From contig JAISDO010000012.1 in NCBI GenBank assembly GCA_031264755.1, positions 34,035 through 98,034 on the forward strand: 64,000 nt of DNA. The letters are read 5' to 3'. Both the position numbers and the translations under genes were made by a program. The notes under the pieces are model-generated. The model was not told where the DNA came from. It saw nothing but the letters and a program-made list of their open reading frames with translations, and searched no databases. The DNA is from Clostridiales bacterium. GTDB lineage: Bacteria > Bacillota_A > Clostridia > Christensenellales > Pumilibacteraceae. This document shows, piece by piece, positions 48,401 to 58,640 of the stretch. Numbering within the stretch: position 1 is the first letter of the stretch; every line of letters begins with the position of its first letter.

Positions 48401-49142
48401 TTGGTGGCGTCAAAACTACACCATCTACTACATACACACTGGCAATATAGACATTGGCGTTGCGTTTGGTCTCAGCTATTACTATAGCTACCGATACAGG
48501 ACGCTCGTCCTTAATATAATAATTGTCCCTAAGAGTGGATACCGCATTGGTGAAGACTACATTCTGTACAATTGCACCATCACCTGCAATACCTATAAAT
48601 CCAGATATACGACCATCTGTAAATCTCTCGTGATTGACCGCATACATGTTGTTGATTGTGTGTGCGTTGCCGTCAAAACGTCCCGTAAAGATACGCCCAC
48701 CATCACCGTGTGTCGCACCGTCACGCCCAACAGCCATCCATGCATGACCCTCTAGGTCTATGTCCGACATCAGCTTGTACGACGCCTTGTGCCAATCACC
48801 ATAACTATTGTGATTGATATTGTACGCAAATCTTCCCAATTGCTCAGGAGTCTCTATAAGGTACGGATCCTCTTCGGTACCAGTACCACCTGCAAATCCC
48901 TCAGCAACTACCTTGTCGTCCACCCAAGTAGTCGTAGGTATCTCCAACTTGCCGCCACTTGCCCTAGTCTCTATCTGAGTCTTCTCAATACGACCTTGAC
49001 TGTCTGCAAAGCCCATTTGACCCAACTCAGGATTGACGACTATCGCCATATGCCTCATGCTAAGCACCATAGATGCTATCAGCAACACTATGACTACTAG
49101 ACCACTCAACGACAATCTTTTGATTATCTTATCTCTATGCAC
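45411..49142 (-). CDS. Giant multidomain surface protein with Ig-like repeats
   Basis: A protein of about 1243 aa. After a signal helix comes a region with GTGTEEDPYLIETPEQLGRF and MSDIDLEGHAW..FTGRFDGNAHTINNM, the pattern found with GLUG-type surface proteins. Near residues 530-610 is a very long Ala/Val/Ile-rich stretch able to cross the membrane one or more times. Then come five Ig-like modules with the repeated SYQWY...YYYAV strands, a C-terminal transmembrane helix and the tail KKNRHRGSNNYSGYYGY. GTG 49142 is the start preferred: AGGAGG lies 6 nt upstream, whereas ATG 49145 is only 3 nt away. Adhesion or wall binding is inferred. Confidence 0.85.
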   Translation of the reverse strand: MHRDKIIKRLSLSGLVVIVLLIASMVLSMRHMAIVVNPELGQMGFADSQGRIEKTQIETRASGGKLEIPTTTWVDDKVVAEGFAGGTGTEEDPYLIETPEQLGRFAYNINHNSYGDWHKASYKLMSDIDLEGHAWMAVGRDGATHGDGGRIFTGRFDGNAHTINNMYAVNHERFTDGRISGFIGIAGDGAIVQNVVFTNAVSTLRDNYYIKDERPVSVAIVIAETKRNANVYIASVYVVDGVVLTPPTGDELFGNAVNAGVFLGKQAEGDGTSGKIHMYQVHAIGITIAVNIRLDKDWWSLTVNTIVHTVGGLVGRASLIDIADSSFDGLVGLEAVRINRNLDNWRITYHMGGAIGLLEAINDREGNGSHIYNVVIGAGLYLDTFDVQESTRSARTTRASENANVADIRHVGGVIGNANATIVNANATRGSVELFEVEASVLVEAPKADTIISQSRTAGAFGTRLLDEYGSIEEAKEHARAYKAEHDEENKAIIQSRLAQFAQTGNRVQSRFATGAFGFAWIAGGSYTIAAGSTAASTITVGSSAAASTAGLAGVWSGAAALATAAIVAAIILVVIVIIVILVFAILFAIWAALRPAWESHVHVGSAIGSQGRQGIVIGNTKIANSAVQSNTMFSAADNVAEVVNSNNTSPTLAMIIEQPKSQPVENIGDKVVLDVQAQGTIMSDGTAGVDSQLSYQWYYNTIDSNDVLTGEEEEFNGVKTEVVEGATSPSLQLDVNWVGVRYYFVVVTNNVLQFKGSNPSITARVGNRDISVGPARVTEQPQDTSINVNTAGKLRVAGEASGTITYQWYVNTVKDTNEGVLLAGASGQEFAPVHTEAGVYYYYAVLTVSVDAIGSNEPIRKDTYSAIATVSVQANATAVEIASQPVAYEEVKQHDTVVLGVEVDLDTVNGQLSYQWYKATGNDTSNGVAIANAVNQSYRVDTAVAGTHWYYVVVSNTVQDSVKSVTSNISQVRVESAPKVVPTIHELGNNTVTMKIGEVRELQVYVVASGAKLSYQWYENTTSSNIGGSKIPGATNPNYIVISDVATTKYYYAVATTTTTANAEASLPSNPFSVTVQDPNQRALSIIGQPKSVKGSMGDKIELSVTPERRGGSMNYQWYESAYIDGRDAKAIHGAIGNVWRVSSKDMSNKYYFAVVNNAVDVSVMTNNRGISVRTHINSATSQVVNARVEYKANVSDDSFGMIMLIIAISLIVMLAAIALIVIINKKNRHRGSNNYSGYYGY

Positions 49143-49371
49143 CATCTGCCTCCTTAATAACGCATGCTCTACAACTAATACATATATAGAGCACAACTAT
49201 ATATAACAAAAATAATCTCACTACACAACATTATACAATACAATACCAAAGTACCCCAAATCATACTATACAAACACATTTTGTCAACTAAACTTTGAAC
49301 ATCAATATTGGTAACCAATATTTAATAATCTGGACACAAATTAAGGTGCCCTTTGCTGTATTCGCACCAAA

Positions 49372-49400
49372 TTGACTTTGTATACAAATATAGCTATAAT
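49372..49400 (+). promoter_or_regulatory. Leaderless nadE promoter
   Basis: TTGACT (49372-49377), 17 nt, TATAAT (49395-49400), 7 nt, ATG 49408. The divergent giant surface gene has TTGTTA-17-TATATG in the same 265-bp gap. Confidence 0.85.
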
Positions 49401-49407
49401 ATATATT

Positions 49408-51048
49408 ATGGACAACAATATTAGCATAATGTTGAGTACACCCAGCATCAAAATAGGCAACATACAACACAACTTGCAACAAATACTCAATCATATCCAA
49501 ATCGCCAAGTCAGACGATATAGACCTAATAATCTTTGGCAAGAATGCTCTAACTAGCAATCACATAGGTAGCATGGTACATCACAATAGCATAATCTCAG
49601 CAATAGATACAGCCATTGATACTATAGTTGCCACAACTCAAGGCACTAATCTAACTATAATACTACACTCATACTGTACATACAAACGCTCTCTAGAACA
49701 ATACACGCTAATTATACACAATGGCATTGTCAATTATCACACCAAACCTATGGTGGACACCAATATCAACTCTCACAAGTTGACCATATGTCTAGACATC
49801 CCAAGAATACGGACATACAACACCAATATTGTAGTATGTATACATGACGATGTTGTCAAATACGACAATATAATATTGGATACACTGCTTACTTACAAGT
49901 TGCCCAATACTCTAGCCATTGTAGGAATGTGTATCAACGAATCTCTATCAAGAGGTCTAAGTGACAGTAGCAAGATAGTAGTGCATCAAGGTCAAGTTAT
50001 GACCAATGACATCAAACAAGATTATACTGTGACAGATATAGAGATATCGTCAGACGAACACAAGACTTATAGACTCAATCACAACATAATATCCAAATCT
50101 CACAATCCACAGTTGCCTTTTGTTAGCAACAACAAGCATCATCTCAACTCTATCATAAATATATTACAACAATCCACTTATAGGCGGGTCAAAGAGACCC
50201 ACAACAAAGGGGTTGTTGTGGGCATAAGTGGCGGACTTGACAGTTCTTTTGTGCTTGCATTGTCTCGTAGTATACAGTTGCGTTATCCAGATTTTGGTGA
50301 GATATACGCTGTCAATATGCATACACACAATACCTCCGATCTCAGTCGTCTCAATGCCAATAGATTGATCAAATCCTGCAATGCTATACATATAGACATA
50401 CCTATATCCAATCAAGTTGCCACACACTTGCATGACATAGGTCACAGTGGTGCTCATGACATAACATACCAAAACGCCCATGCACGCCGCAGGTCTAGCA
50501 TACTACTAGACTTGTCCAATATGTACAAGGTACTGCATCTAGGCACTGGAGATATGTCCGAGATAGCATTAGGGTGGTCTACATACGGTGGAGATCAACT
50601 TGCTCAATTCAACCCCAATAGCAATCTTACCAAGACAATGCTACGAGTATTGTTGCCACACATATCCAGACAATTGGACAATAGAGATTTGCAACAAATA
50701 GCACAAGATATAGTCAATGCCCCAATCTCGCCCGAACTCAAACCCAACCAAAAGACCGAAGAAGAGCTTGGTCCATATGACTTTTTTGACTTTGTCATGT
50801 ATTACTTTGTCTTCCAGAGACAACCAATAGCTAGCGTATATAGGCTATGTCAACAACACTTTGACAATATTGACTCCAACACAATCAAGAAGCACCTGAG
50901 TACATTTGTTGATAGATTTTTTGTCAATCAATTCAAGCGTTTGTACGGTTGTGACGGGATACGTGTACAAGAATATGACCTTAACAATCTCATCATTAGG
51001 TCAGACTTTGATCCTAGCATATACCATCAAGAGCTCAACAATATATAA
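49408..51048 (+). CDS. nadE: NAD+ synthetase with degenerate glutaminase domain
   Basis: NadE makes NAD+ from nicotinate adenine dinucleotide and ammonia. The synthetase half is intact: PP-loop GISGGLDSS (residues 272-280), LHLGTGDMSEIALGWSTYGGD, and the clostridial-type NAPISPELKPNQKTEEELGPYDFFDF. The N-terminal half, about 255 residues, occupies the place of the carbon-nitrogen hydrolase domain that frees ammonia from glutamine. By eye its Glu-Lys-Cys triad is lost: FPEL reads FGKN (Lys45), and the ICED nucleophile motif reads IHDD (His146). At 546 aa it is also shorter than the usual 640. It probably uses free ammonia. The promoter makes ATG 49408 the first codon transcribed. Confidence 0.88.
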   Translation: MDNNISIMLSTPSIKIGNIQHNLQQILNHIQIAKSDDIDLIIFGKNALTSNHIGSMVHHNSIISAIDTAIDTIVATTQGTNLTIILHSYCTYKRSLEQYTLIIHNGIVNYHTKPMVDTNINSHKLTICLDIPRIRTYNTNIVVCIHDDVVKYDNIILDTLLTYKLPNTLAIVGMCINESLSRGLSDSSKIVVHQGQVMTNDIKQDYTVTDIEISSDEHKTYRLNHNIISKSHNPQLPFVSNNKHHLNSIINILQQSTYRRVKETHNKGVVVGISGGLDSSFVLALSRSIQLRYPDFGEIYAVNMHTHNTSDLSRLNANRLIKSCNAIHIDIPISNQVATHLHDIGHSGAHDITYQNAHARRRSSILLDLSNMYKVLHLGTGDMSEIALGWSTYGGDQLAQFNPNSNLTKTMLRVLLPHISRQLDNRDLQQIAQDIVNAPISPELKPNQKTEEELGPYDFFDFVMYYFVFQRQPIASVYRLCQQHFDNIDSNTIKKHLSTFVDRFFVNQFKRLYGCDGIRVQEYDLNNLIIRSDFDPSIYHQELNNI

Positions 51049-51062
51049 AATCACCAAAACAA

Positions 51063-51091
51063 TGTACAAAACACGCAAATTGTGGTATAAT
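51063..51091 (+). promoter_or_regulatory. Near-leaderless promoter of 51102-51917
   Basis: TGTACA (51063-51068), 17 nt ending TGG, extended TATAAT (51086-51091), 10 nt, ATG 51102. Confidence 0.65.
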
Positions 51092-51101
51092 ATATATAAT
51101 T

Positions 51102-51917
51102 ATGTCAAAATTAAGAAAACAAAATGTACTGATAGCATCATTAGTGGTCGTACTTGCACTGAGTGTTGTCATTGCTGCAATTATTATCTTCCGCTCAACA
51201 CTCCCCAACCAACAGGGAGACGATAGAGATAGACGAGATGATATCAACCAACCTGTATCAACTATCAACGTACACCAATGGCTACAAGACAATCCTAGTG
51301 ACATTATTGCCCATGTTGACTTAGGGTCTAGCAATACAGTCGCTGTACAACAAGACGACAATACTACCAAGATATTTGACAATACATCTTTTGGCAATAT
51401 CAACAATACCTATCCCAATATCAATACCGCTATATTGGACTTCTATTTGGATTTGGACAATTATGGTGCTGGTATATATAGGTACAGTTTTAGAATAGTG
51501 TTTGACAATATTGATCAGACAGTGCAGTCCTATGCACTAGTTACTATAGCAATACACAAAAAGTCACAAGCTAGCAATGATTTTGAAGCGTATTTGCTAG
51601 GCGACAAAACTGACCAGCCACTACGATTGGGTTCTATCACAAATAGGATTAGCGTCAATTTTGGTGTCAACTTTGCCAAGCACAAGACTACAGTCAACTT
51701 TGGTGTAAATGATGCTAGTCAGGGTCTTGCTAAGACTAGCAACTACAAACCAGTCTCGTATTATCGCATGCTTGCAGATGATTCTCGCAGTTATCCCACT
51801 ACAATCAGGTCTATTAGCTATGCTAGCACTACTCCTCATACATTTGACAACAATGCTAGTTATGCAGAGAGACAAGCCCCCTCAATAGACGTAAGATCAC
51901 TACAATTGCTAGCATAG
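51102..51917 (+). CDS. Membrane-anchored extracytoplasmic protein, unknown
   Basis: The 271-aa protein has an N-terminal signal-anchor (about residues 9-32), a charged spacer DDRDRRDD, and an extracytoplasmic region of beta character with two near-repeats, ISVNFGVNFAKH and TTVNFGVNDASQ. No catalytic motif was recognised. It is 53 nt after nadE on the same strand but has its own promoter; ATG 51102 lies 10 nt after the -10 box and has no ribosome site. It is convergent with the YkvI-like gene. Confidence 0.7.
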   Translation: MSKLRKQNVLIASLVVVLALSVVIAAIIIFRSTLPNQQGDDRDRRDDINQPVSTINVHQWLQDNPSDIIAHVDLGSSNTVAVQQDDNTTKIFDNTSFGNINNTYPNINTAILDFYLDLDNYGAGIYRYSFRIVFDNIDQTVQSYALVTIAIHKKSQASNDFEAYLLGDKTDQPLRLGSITNRISVNFGVNFAKHKTTVNFGVNDASQGLAKTSNYKPVSYYRMLADDSRSYPTTIRSISYASTTPHTFDNNASYAERQAPSIDVRSLQLLA

Positions 51918-52001
51918 TTAGGACACAACTCAACCAAACGATACTATTGGTTGCATGTCAACAATCACCAATTATTATAAGCAATTTGTTCCAGCCAGCA
52001 T

Positions 52002-52031
52002 AGCTATTGATACAAGTCTGTGTCAATAGCT
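52002..52031. terminator. Hairpin between convergent genes
   Basis: A 13-bp stem (AGCTATTGATACA with TGTGTCAATAGCT, one G-T pair, AGTC loop) separates 51102-51917 from the YkvI-like gene. No long T-tract is present. Confidence 0.55.
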
Positions 52032-52035
52032 ATTG

Positions 52036-53073
52036 CTAATTGGAGTACAATTCGTGTGTTGTATCTGAGACCGACATATTGTCAATATCACGACATCTCA
52101 CTCTCAACAAATACATACCATTGAAGACTATATGTACTACCCCCACAATGCCAATTATTGGATATATCAATTGTATAATTTGTTCAAACCCCACCATAGA
52201 TAGTACATAAGCCGCTACTACTGCGATGATTCCACACAATACTCTATCAGCAACGGCAGTATTGAGCCACTCAACTATATTGTATAGTGCTATGGACATA
52301 GACCCAAAGATACACGCTATCAATATGACCACAACCAATACATAAGGTACAGTCCCCAATGACTTGGCTATATGCAATAGTGGCATAGGTAGATTGACAA
52401 ATGTCATATTGGATTGCAATGAGAGTACAACCAATCCTAGCAATATACTTATTGATATACTAGCCACACCACAGGCTATCAATGACTGCCTAGCACTGAG
52501 ATTGGACTTGTGCAATATGTTGGTTGCTAGATATATATTGAGACTTACGTACACCATGCTCTTGAGTATCGCATGCATATTGGGAGCATTTTGTGACTCA
52601 ACCGAACGCAAGCTTACAGTTGCTACTACAACCAACACCACAATCAATATAGGTATCAGTATACTATTGACTCTAGACAACCCGCTGATACCGTACCTCA
52701 ATACAAGTATAGATAGTGTGCTCAATATGATTGACACAATAGGTACATTGTACAACGTCCCACCTATCACACTTGCTCCTGCTAGCAATACCGCCAACAC
52801 AACCAAGCTATTGAGCAACCCAAATATATCAGCACCCAAGCACAACTTGCCATATATAGCCTTGTTGGCACCATTTTGCAATCCTTGTCTATGTAGTACA
52901 CTACCTACTTGGAGTAGCACCCAACTACATCCAAACACCATCAATCCAACAATAGGCACAATAGCAATACCAAGACTACTACCAAACAATCCCACAATCT
53001 CCTGCCCACTAGCAAACCCCACCCCAACCATACTACCGACTATCAGCATTGCTACACTTAGACTCTGTCTCAT
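52036..53073 (-). CDS. YkvI-family membrane transporter
   Basis: A 345-aa protein with about ten transmembrane spans. The first span has GSMVGVGFASGQEIVGLF, the hallmark of the YkvI family (distant relatives of LeuT-fold amino-acid transporters). Substrate unknown. I chose ATG 53073 (MRQSLSVAMLIVG); in-frame sequence upstream to 53139 is not family-like. TACAAT lies 6 nt before the ATG, suggesting another leaderless gene, but no -35 box is seen. Confidence 0.85.
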   Translation of the reverse strand: MRQSLSVAMLIVGSMVGVGFASGQEIVGLFGSSLGIAIVPIVGLMVFGCSWVLLQVGSVLHRQGLQNGANKAIYGKLCLGADIFGLLNSLVVLAVLLAGASVIGGTLYNVPIVSIILSTLSILVLRYGISGLSRVNSILIPILIVVLVVVATVSLRSVESQNAPNMHAILKSMVYVSLNIYLATNILHKSNLSARQSLIACGVASISISILLGLVVLSLQSNMTFVNLPMPLLHIAKSLGTVPYVLVVVILIACIFGSMSIALYNIVEWLNTAVADRVLCGIIAVVAAYVLSMVGFEQIIQLIYPIIGIVGVVHIVFNGMYLLRVRCRDIDNMSVSDTTHELYSN

Positions 53074-53243
53074 ATATACATTGTATGATTGTATTGGTAC
53101 ATTTAGGATACATTGATTGTATTGTATCAAACAATACACAACACCCTACCAACTACTGTATTGCAATTGGTAGGGGTATTGTGTGATGTATCAACATGTA
53201 TTTATAATTATTGGTTCAAATAATTTGTTAAGCTAAATAGATA

Positions 53244-53780
53244 CTATTCAACTACAAGTTCGGGGGTCAATGTTGGAGCATCAATAGGTTTGACTGTTAA
53301 TTTGTGCGTCCATTCAGCAGGCGCGCTATTGACTGTCTTGTTATTTACTGTAAATTTGGCTACTACCGTTAGCCTAAAATGTACAACTTTGATGACATCT
53401 TTGTTATCAGTCATATCAAATTTGAATGTAGTCTTGTTGTCTTGATTGTCTACCGTATCTTCTAATTGCGTATAAGTGAAATCCTTATCATTAGGATCAA
53501 GATTAAGAGCAACTTCCCACTTGAACTCAAACTCAAGCGTGCCATTAGCACTATCTTGCAATGCGTGCTCAGCTACTACTGTAAATGTAGCCGTTTGTCC
53601 AAAGGTTATATCTTGCGGCAGCTCTTCGCTCACACCAACAATCTTGGGGGCTGCAAGAGTTTGTACATCATCTTGATTGTTTGTTGAGGTACAAGCGGCA
53701 AACACTGTTGCAACCATCACAATTGCCAACAACATCAACGCTATCTTGCCAATTTTGTTTATACTTGCTTTTGTCATCAT
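53244..53780 (-). CDS. Lipoprotein, paralogue of 56424-57011
   Basis: A 178-aa lipoprotein: signal helix with VATVFAAC lipobox, then a linker and a beta-sandwich-like domain with AAPKIVGVSEE, ITFGQTATFTVVAEHAL, FEFKWEV and EWTHKLTV. The second lipoprotein on the other side of gyrB has the same blocks (SAPKVVASSDE, IHYGQTAEFKVKATHEL, EWTHTLNV), so they are paralogues. AAGGAA precedes two consecutive ATG codons; the second (53777) has the better spacing. The function is unknown; the arrangement suggests a surface-exposed Ig-like domain. Confidence 0.75.
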   Translation of the reverse strand: MMTKASINKIGKIALMLLAIVMVATVFAACTSTNNQDDVQTLAAPKIVGVSEELPQDITFGQTATFTVVAEHALQDSANGTLEFEFKWEVALNLDPNDKDFTYTQLEDTVDNQDNKTTFKFDMTDNKDVIKVVHFRLTVVAKFTVNNKTVNSAPAEWTHKLTVKPIDAPTLTPELVVE

Positions 53781-54102
53781 ATTTCCTTATATTGTGTACT
53801 AGTCATATACATCAATGACCAAAGCAAGTATAACATATTTGATACATACACAACACAAATATTGCACAAAATCTCATTGTAACCTAATGTATGTTTTGCA
53901 AGCAATTGACAACATATCCATACAACAATTGCAAGCATATTTTGCTTAACACAACACCACATATTAAGACTTATTCAGCCTTTATATACATGGTGTTGTT
54001 CATACTTTGTTAGATTGTATATATACGACCCTTGTGTCAAATATTGCAATTGTTAGAGTATCAGAACATGAGATTGAACAATCTATCCACAAATAATTTG
54101 AC
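53781..54102. other. Gene-free region between lipoprotein gene and gyrB
   Basis: An extended TATACT box (53832-53827) may start the lipoprotein gene but lacks a good -35. A 9-bp inverted repeat (ACAACACCA with TGGTGTTGT) lies near 53960-54000. No coding frame. Confidence 0.4.
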
Positions 54103-56022
<1,920 letters not shown>

Positions 56023-56198
56023 CTAAAAAACCAAACTACACAACCAAATTGCTAAAGCACAGTGTGCCAATATAAATATAAGTGATGATACCAAGCCCCT
56101 ACACTTAGCAAATTCAATCTACTAGATGCATTGACCAACTTGCTCACTTGTCACCAAGTGTTAACCCAAACCAAACAGTACACAAAGACACATATCTA

Positions 56199-56227
56199 AT
56201 TATATCACACAACACCGTTTTTTACAA
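56199..56227 (-). promoter_or_regulatory. gyrB promoter
   Basis: TTGTAA (56227-56222), 17 nt ending TGA, extended TATAAT (56204-56199). Confidence 0.7.
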
Positions 56228-56329
56228 CCTTTGTGTACACAACAAGCAATAGTATACTCTATTGTGTGCTACTGCAATATAGACTCAATTGAGTATCCAA
56301 CCAGCCAATCACACGCCCTCAACACACAA

Positions 56330-56358
56330 CAAGCACGGACGATCAATATCCGTGCTTG
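56330..56358 (-). terminator. Terminator of lipoprotein gene 56424-57011
   Basis: CAAGCACGGA and TCCGTGCTTG pair over 9 nt; TTGTGTGTT follows on the minus strand. A second stem (GCAACA...TGTTGC) lies between it and the gene. Confidence 0.65.
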
Positions 56359-56423
56359 CGGGGCAACAGTCTACGACTACTGTATTGTTGCCCAAATCAA
56401 ATTCAACTTAGCATTGCAACCAA

Positions 56424-57011
56424 TTATGCTTCCTCCAATCCAGGTGTTACGATATCTACGTCTACCTCAACCTCTGGAGTTGTAGTGTCATTGATGACAT
56501 TGAGAGTATGAGTCCATTCAGTCCCTTCGCTTTTGATAATATTGTCTTCACTGTGTCTGATCTCAACTGTCACTGTCAATCTTAATTCTATTTTATCCTT
56601 CTTTGATGGTCCTACGTGGATTTGGTACTGACTATCGCCTGTCTGATTGTTAGCAAGAGCCTTTGCATCATCGTCATTGATACCTTCTACCCAATGTCCT
56701 ATATCAGTATCTTCTTGCCATTCTTCATTATCAACTCTATATTCATATTTGAAGACAAACCACAATTTGTCTTTGACTCCATTGTCACTTTGCAACTCGT
56801 GAGTGGCTTTTACTTTGAATTCGGCCGTTTGACCATAGTGTATATCACTGCTCTCATCACTTGATGCAACTACTTTAGGGGCAGACAAAGGGGTGTTGTC
56901 GTCATCCTTTGCCTTAGGGTCTGTACAAGCTACAAATACCGCTACCACCATCAACAGTGATAAAAGCAATACCGCTACCTTGCCCAACTTTGCAACTCTT
57001 GTTTGTCTCAT
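56424..57011 (-). CDS. Lipoprotein with a TA-repeat promoter
   Basis: A 195-aa lipoprotein: signal helix with VAVFVAC, acidic linker, then a beta-rich domain sharing blocks with the lipoprotein at 53244-53780 and an acidic Val-rich C-terminus. AAAGGA lies about 10 nt before ATG 57011. The upstream promoter has a dinucleotide-repeat spacer (57076-57104), so expression may switch as repeat number changes. Surface exposure and function are inferred. Confidence 0.75.
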   Translation of the reverse strand: MRQTRVAKLGKVAVLLLSLLMVVAVFVACTDPKAKDDDNTPLSAPKVVASSDESSDIHYGQTAEFKVKATHELQSDNGVKDKLWFVFKYEYRVDNEEWQEDTDIGHWVEGINDDDAKALANNQTGDSQYQIHVGPSKKDKIELRLTVTVEIRHSEDNIIKSEGTEWTHTLNVINDTTTPEVEVDVDIVTPGLEEA

Positions 57012-57075
57012 AATATGTATTTCCTTTAATACTTTTTGTATTATTCACAATATACCTTCAATTGTGACTACAGTA

Positions 57076-57104
57076 AGCATAATATATATATATATATATG
57101 TCAA
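57076..57104 (-). promoter_or_regulatory. Promoter with all-TA 17-nt spacer, possible phase-variable switch
   Basis: TTGACA (57104-57099), then exactly 17 nt consisting only of alternating T and A (57098-57082), then TATGCT (57081-57076). Gain or loss of one TA unit would change spacing to 15 or 19 nt and should weaken transcription of the lipoprotein gene. Confidence 0.65.
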
Positions 57105-57285
57105 GCATATTGAAGAGTTTGTCAAGTTGCAAATGCGATTGTACAAGACCAATTGTCTTATCAATACAACAACCAGCTCGCACCAATGGATTTTGATGCA
57201 AACCGGTTGTTGTGTATAATTCAAATATTCAATGTTTTGACTTGAGTATGTGACCTGTTGCAAACTCAAACTACATCAGCTATTG

Positions 57286-58350
57286 TTAGCGACCTTCAAA
57301 TCTATCGCCGTTAGCGTAGTAGTATACACCTTTGGAGTAGTTGTCAGCATCTGTAAACTCGCTCTCAAATCTATCACCATTAGCAAAGTAGTATACGCCA
57401 CTCTTAGCCTTATCAACACCATTGCTACTTGTAGGTAGAGATTGAGCCTTTTGCTCTACTGTAGTAGACTTGGGAGTATGGTATCCATGATTAGCATGAT
57501 GTGAAGAGTGATGAGCATCGTAGCCACAATCACAACCATTGTGTTGCGAATGTTGGTGTAGGTTGCCATAGTCAATTTGGTTGGCAGGTGCAATCGCAGC
57601 ACCTTCAAAGTTGGCTGGCGAACCTAGCGTTTGGATCTGATTGTCCAACTTGGACTCATACCTAGTGATAGTATTGCCAATAGCTGCACTTGCTCCGTCG
57701 CTAATTTGGCGATTGGTCAACAATGCTGTGCTGTCTATCTTGTTGCTACCCTCTATCAACAAGTCATGTTGTGCTCTGTATGGATGACTAGGCTTGTTAA
57801 GCCACTCGTTGTGTTTGTACTCTCTACGCTCTGTGGTACCATCGCTATAAGAGTACAATCCCGCTCCATGCAATTTGCCCTCAATAAACTCACCTTCAAA
57901 TTTGTCTACATTGACAAAGTAGTAAGTACCTCTACCATGGAACTTGCCATACTCAAAGTAGCCTTCGTATCTATTGCCATTGAAACAATAAAAAGCTCCG
58001 GTACCGTGATATTTGCCATGTGCAAAGTCACCCTCGTATCTATCCCCATTGGCATAGTGGAAGATACCTACGCCGTGTATCTTGCCAAACGCAAAGTCAC
58101 CTTCGTACTTGTCACCATTGGCAAAAAACAACAATCCCTTGCCGTGATGCTTGCTATATGCAAACTCACCTTCGTATCTATCGCCATTGCTATAAGTAAA
58201 GACACCTCTACCAAAAAACTCTCCAAAAGCAAAATTACCTTCGTACCTGTTTCCGTTGGCGTATTGCAAAACACCATAACCATGTCTCTTACCATTCACA
58301 ACTTCGCCACTAAATCGGGCAGTGCTATCATAATTTATTACTCTTTTCAT
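57286..58350 (-). CDS. MORN-repeat protein
   Basis: A 354-aa protein without signal peptide. Residues about 10-175 hold seven MORN repeats of 23 residues of the form YANGDRYEGDFAFGKIHGVG. A middle region rich in His, Asn, Gln (about 200-310) follows, and two more MORN units close the protein, ending FANGDRFESEF and YYANGDRFEGR. MORN repeats bind lipids or proteins; in bacteria their role is unclear. ATG 58350 lies 6 nt after a TATACT box, so the transcript should be leaderless; no ribosome site is present. Confidence 0.9.
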   Translation of the reverse strand: MKRVINYDSTARFSGEVVNGKRHGYGVLQYANGNRYEGNFAFGEFFGRGVFTYSNGDRYEGEFAYSKHHGKGLLFFANGDKYEGDFAFGKIHGVGIFHYANGDRYEGDFAHGKYHGTGAFYCFNGNRYEGYFEYGKFHGRGTYYFVNVDKFEGEFIEGKLHGAGLYSYSDGTTERREYKHNEWLNKPSHPYRAQHDLLIEGSNKIDSTALLTNRQISDGASAAIGNTITRYESKLDNQIQTLGSPANFEGAAIAPANQIDYGNLHQHSQHNGCDCGYDAHHSSHHANHGYHTPKSTTVEQKAQSLPTSSNGVDKAKSGVYYFANGDRFESEFTDADNYSKGVYYYANGDRFEGR

Positions 58351-58368
58351 GTGCTTAGTATAGCACAT
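58349..58368. repeat. Inverted repeat spanning -10 box and start codon
   Basis: ATGTGCT and AGCACAT flank 6 nt. The -10 box of the MORN gene and its ATG both lie in this dyad. A regulator binding here would block initiation. Confidence 0.45.
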
Positions 58369-58384
58369 ATATTATTGACTTCAA
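58357..58384 (-). promoter_or_regulatory. Leaderless promoter of MORN gene
   Basis: TTGAAG (58384-58379), 16 nt ending TGC, extended TATACT (58362-58357), 6 nt, ATG 58350. Confidence 0.65.
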
Positions 58385-58640
58385 AAATTTGATACAATGT
58401 TTTTATTGGTAAAAACTAGTAATAAAACCACTAAACTAATGATGTTTTTGTTTGTTTACAACTTGTTTTTTGTGCATAAATATATGTTAATTATATACTA
58501 ACACACTACCAAAAAAGAAGTTCATATCCAACCAATAGTATCCTAAAATATTGACAACCTTGTATTGTTGCAACAATAACCTATACTATGCTCTACTATA
58601 GTATTATGGCATAGTGTGTATTGTTGACAAATACAACAAA

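Noticed and set aside
53073..53085. YkvI-like gene and M14 peptidase gene as further leaderless cases
   Set aside because: Only a -10-like hexamer at suitable distance is seen; without a -35 box I did not count them.
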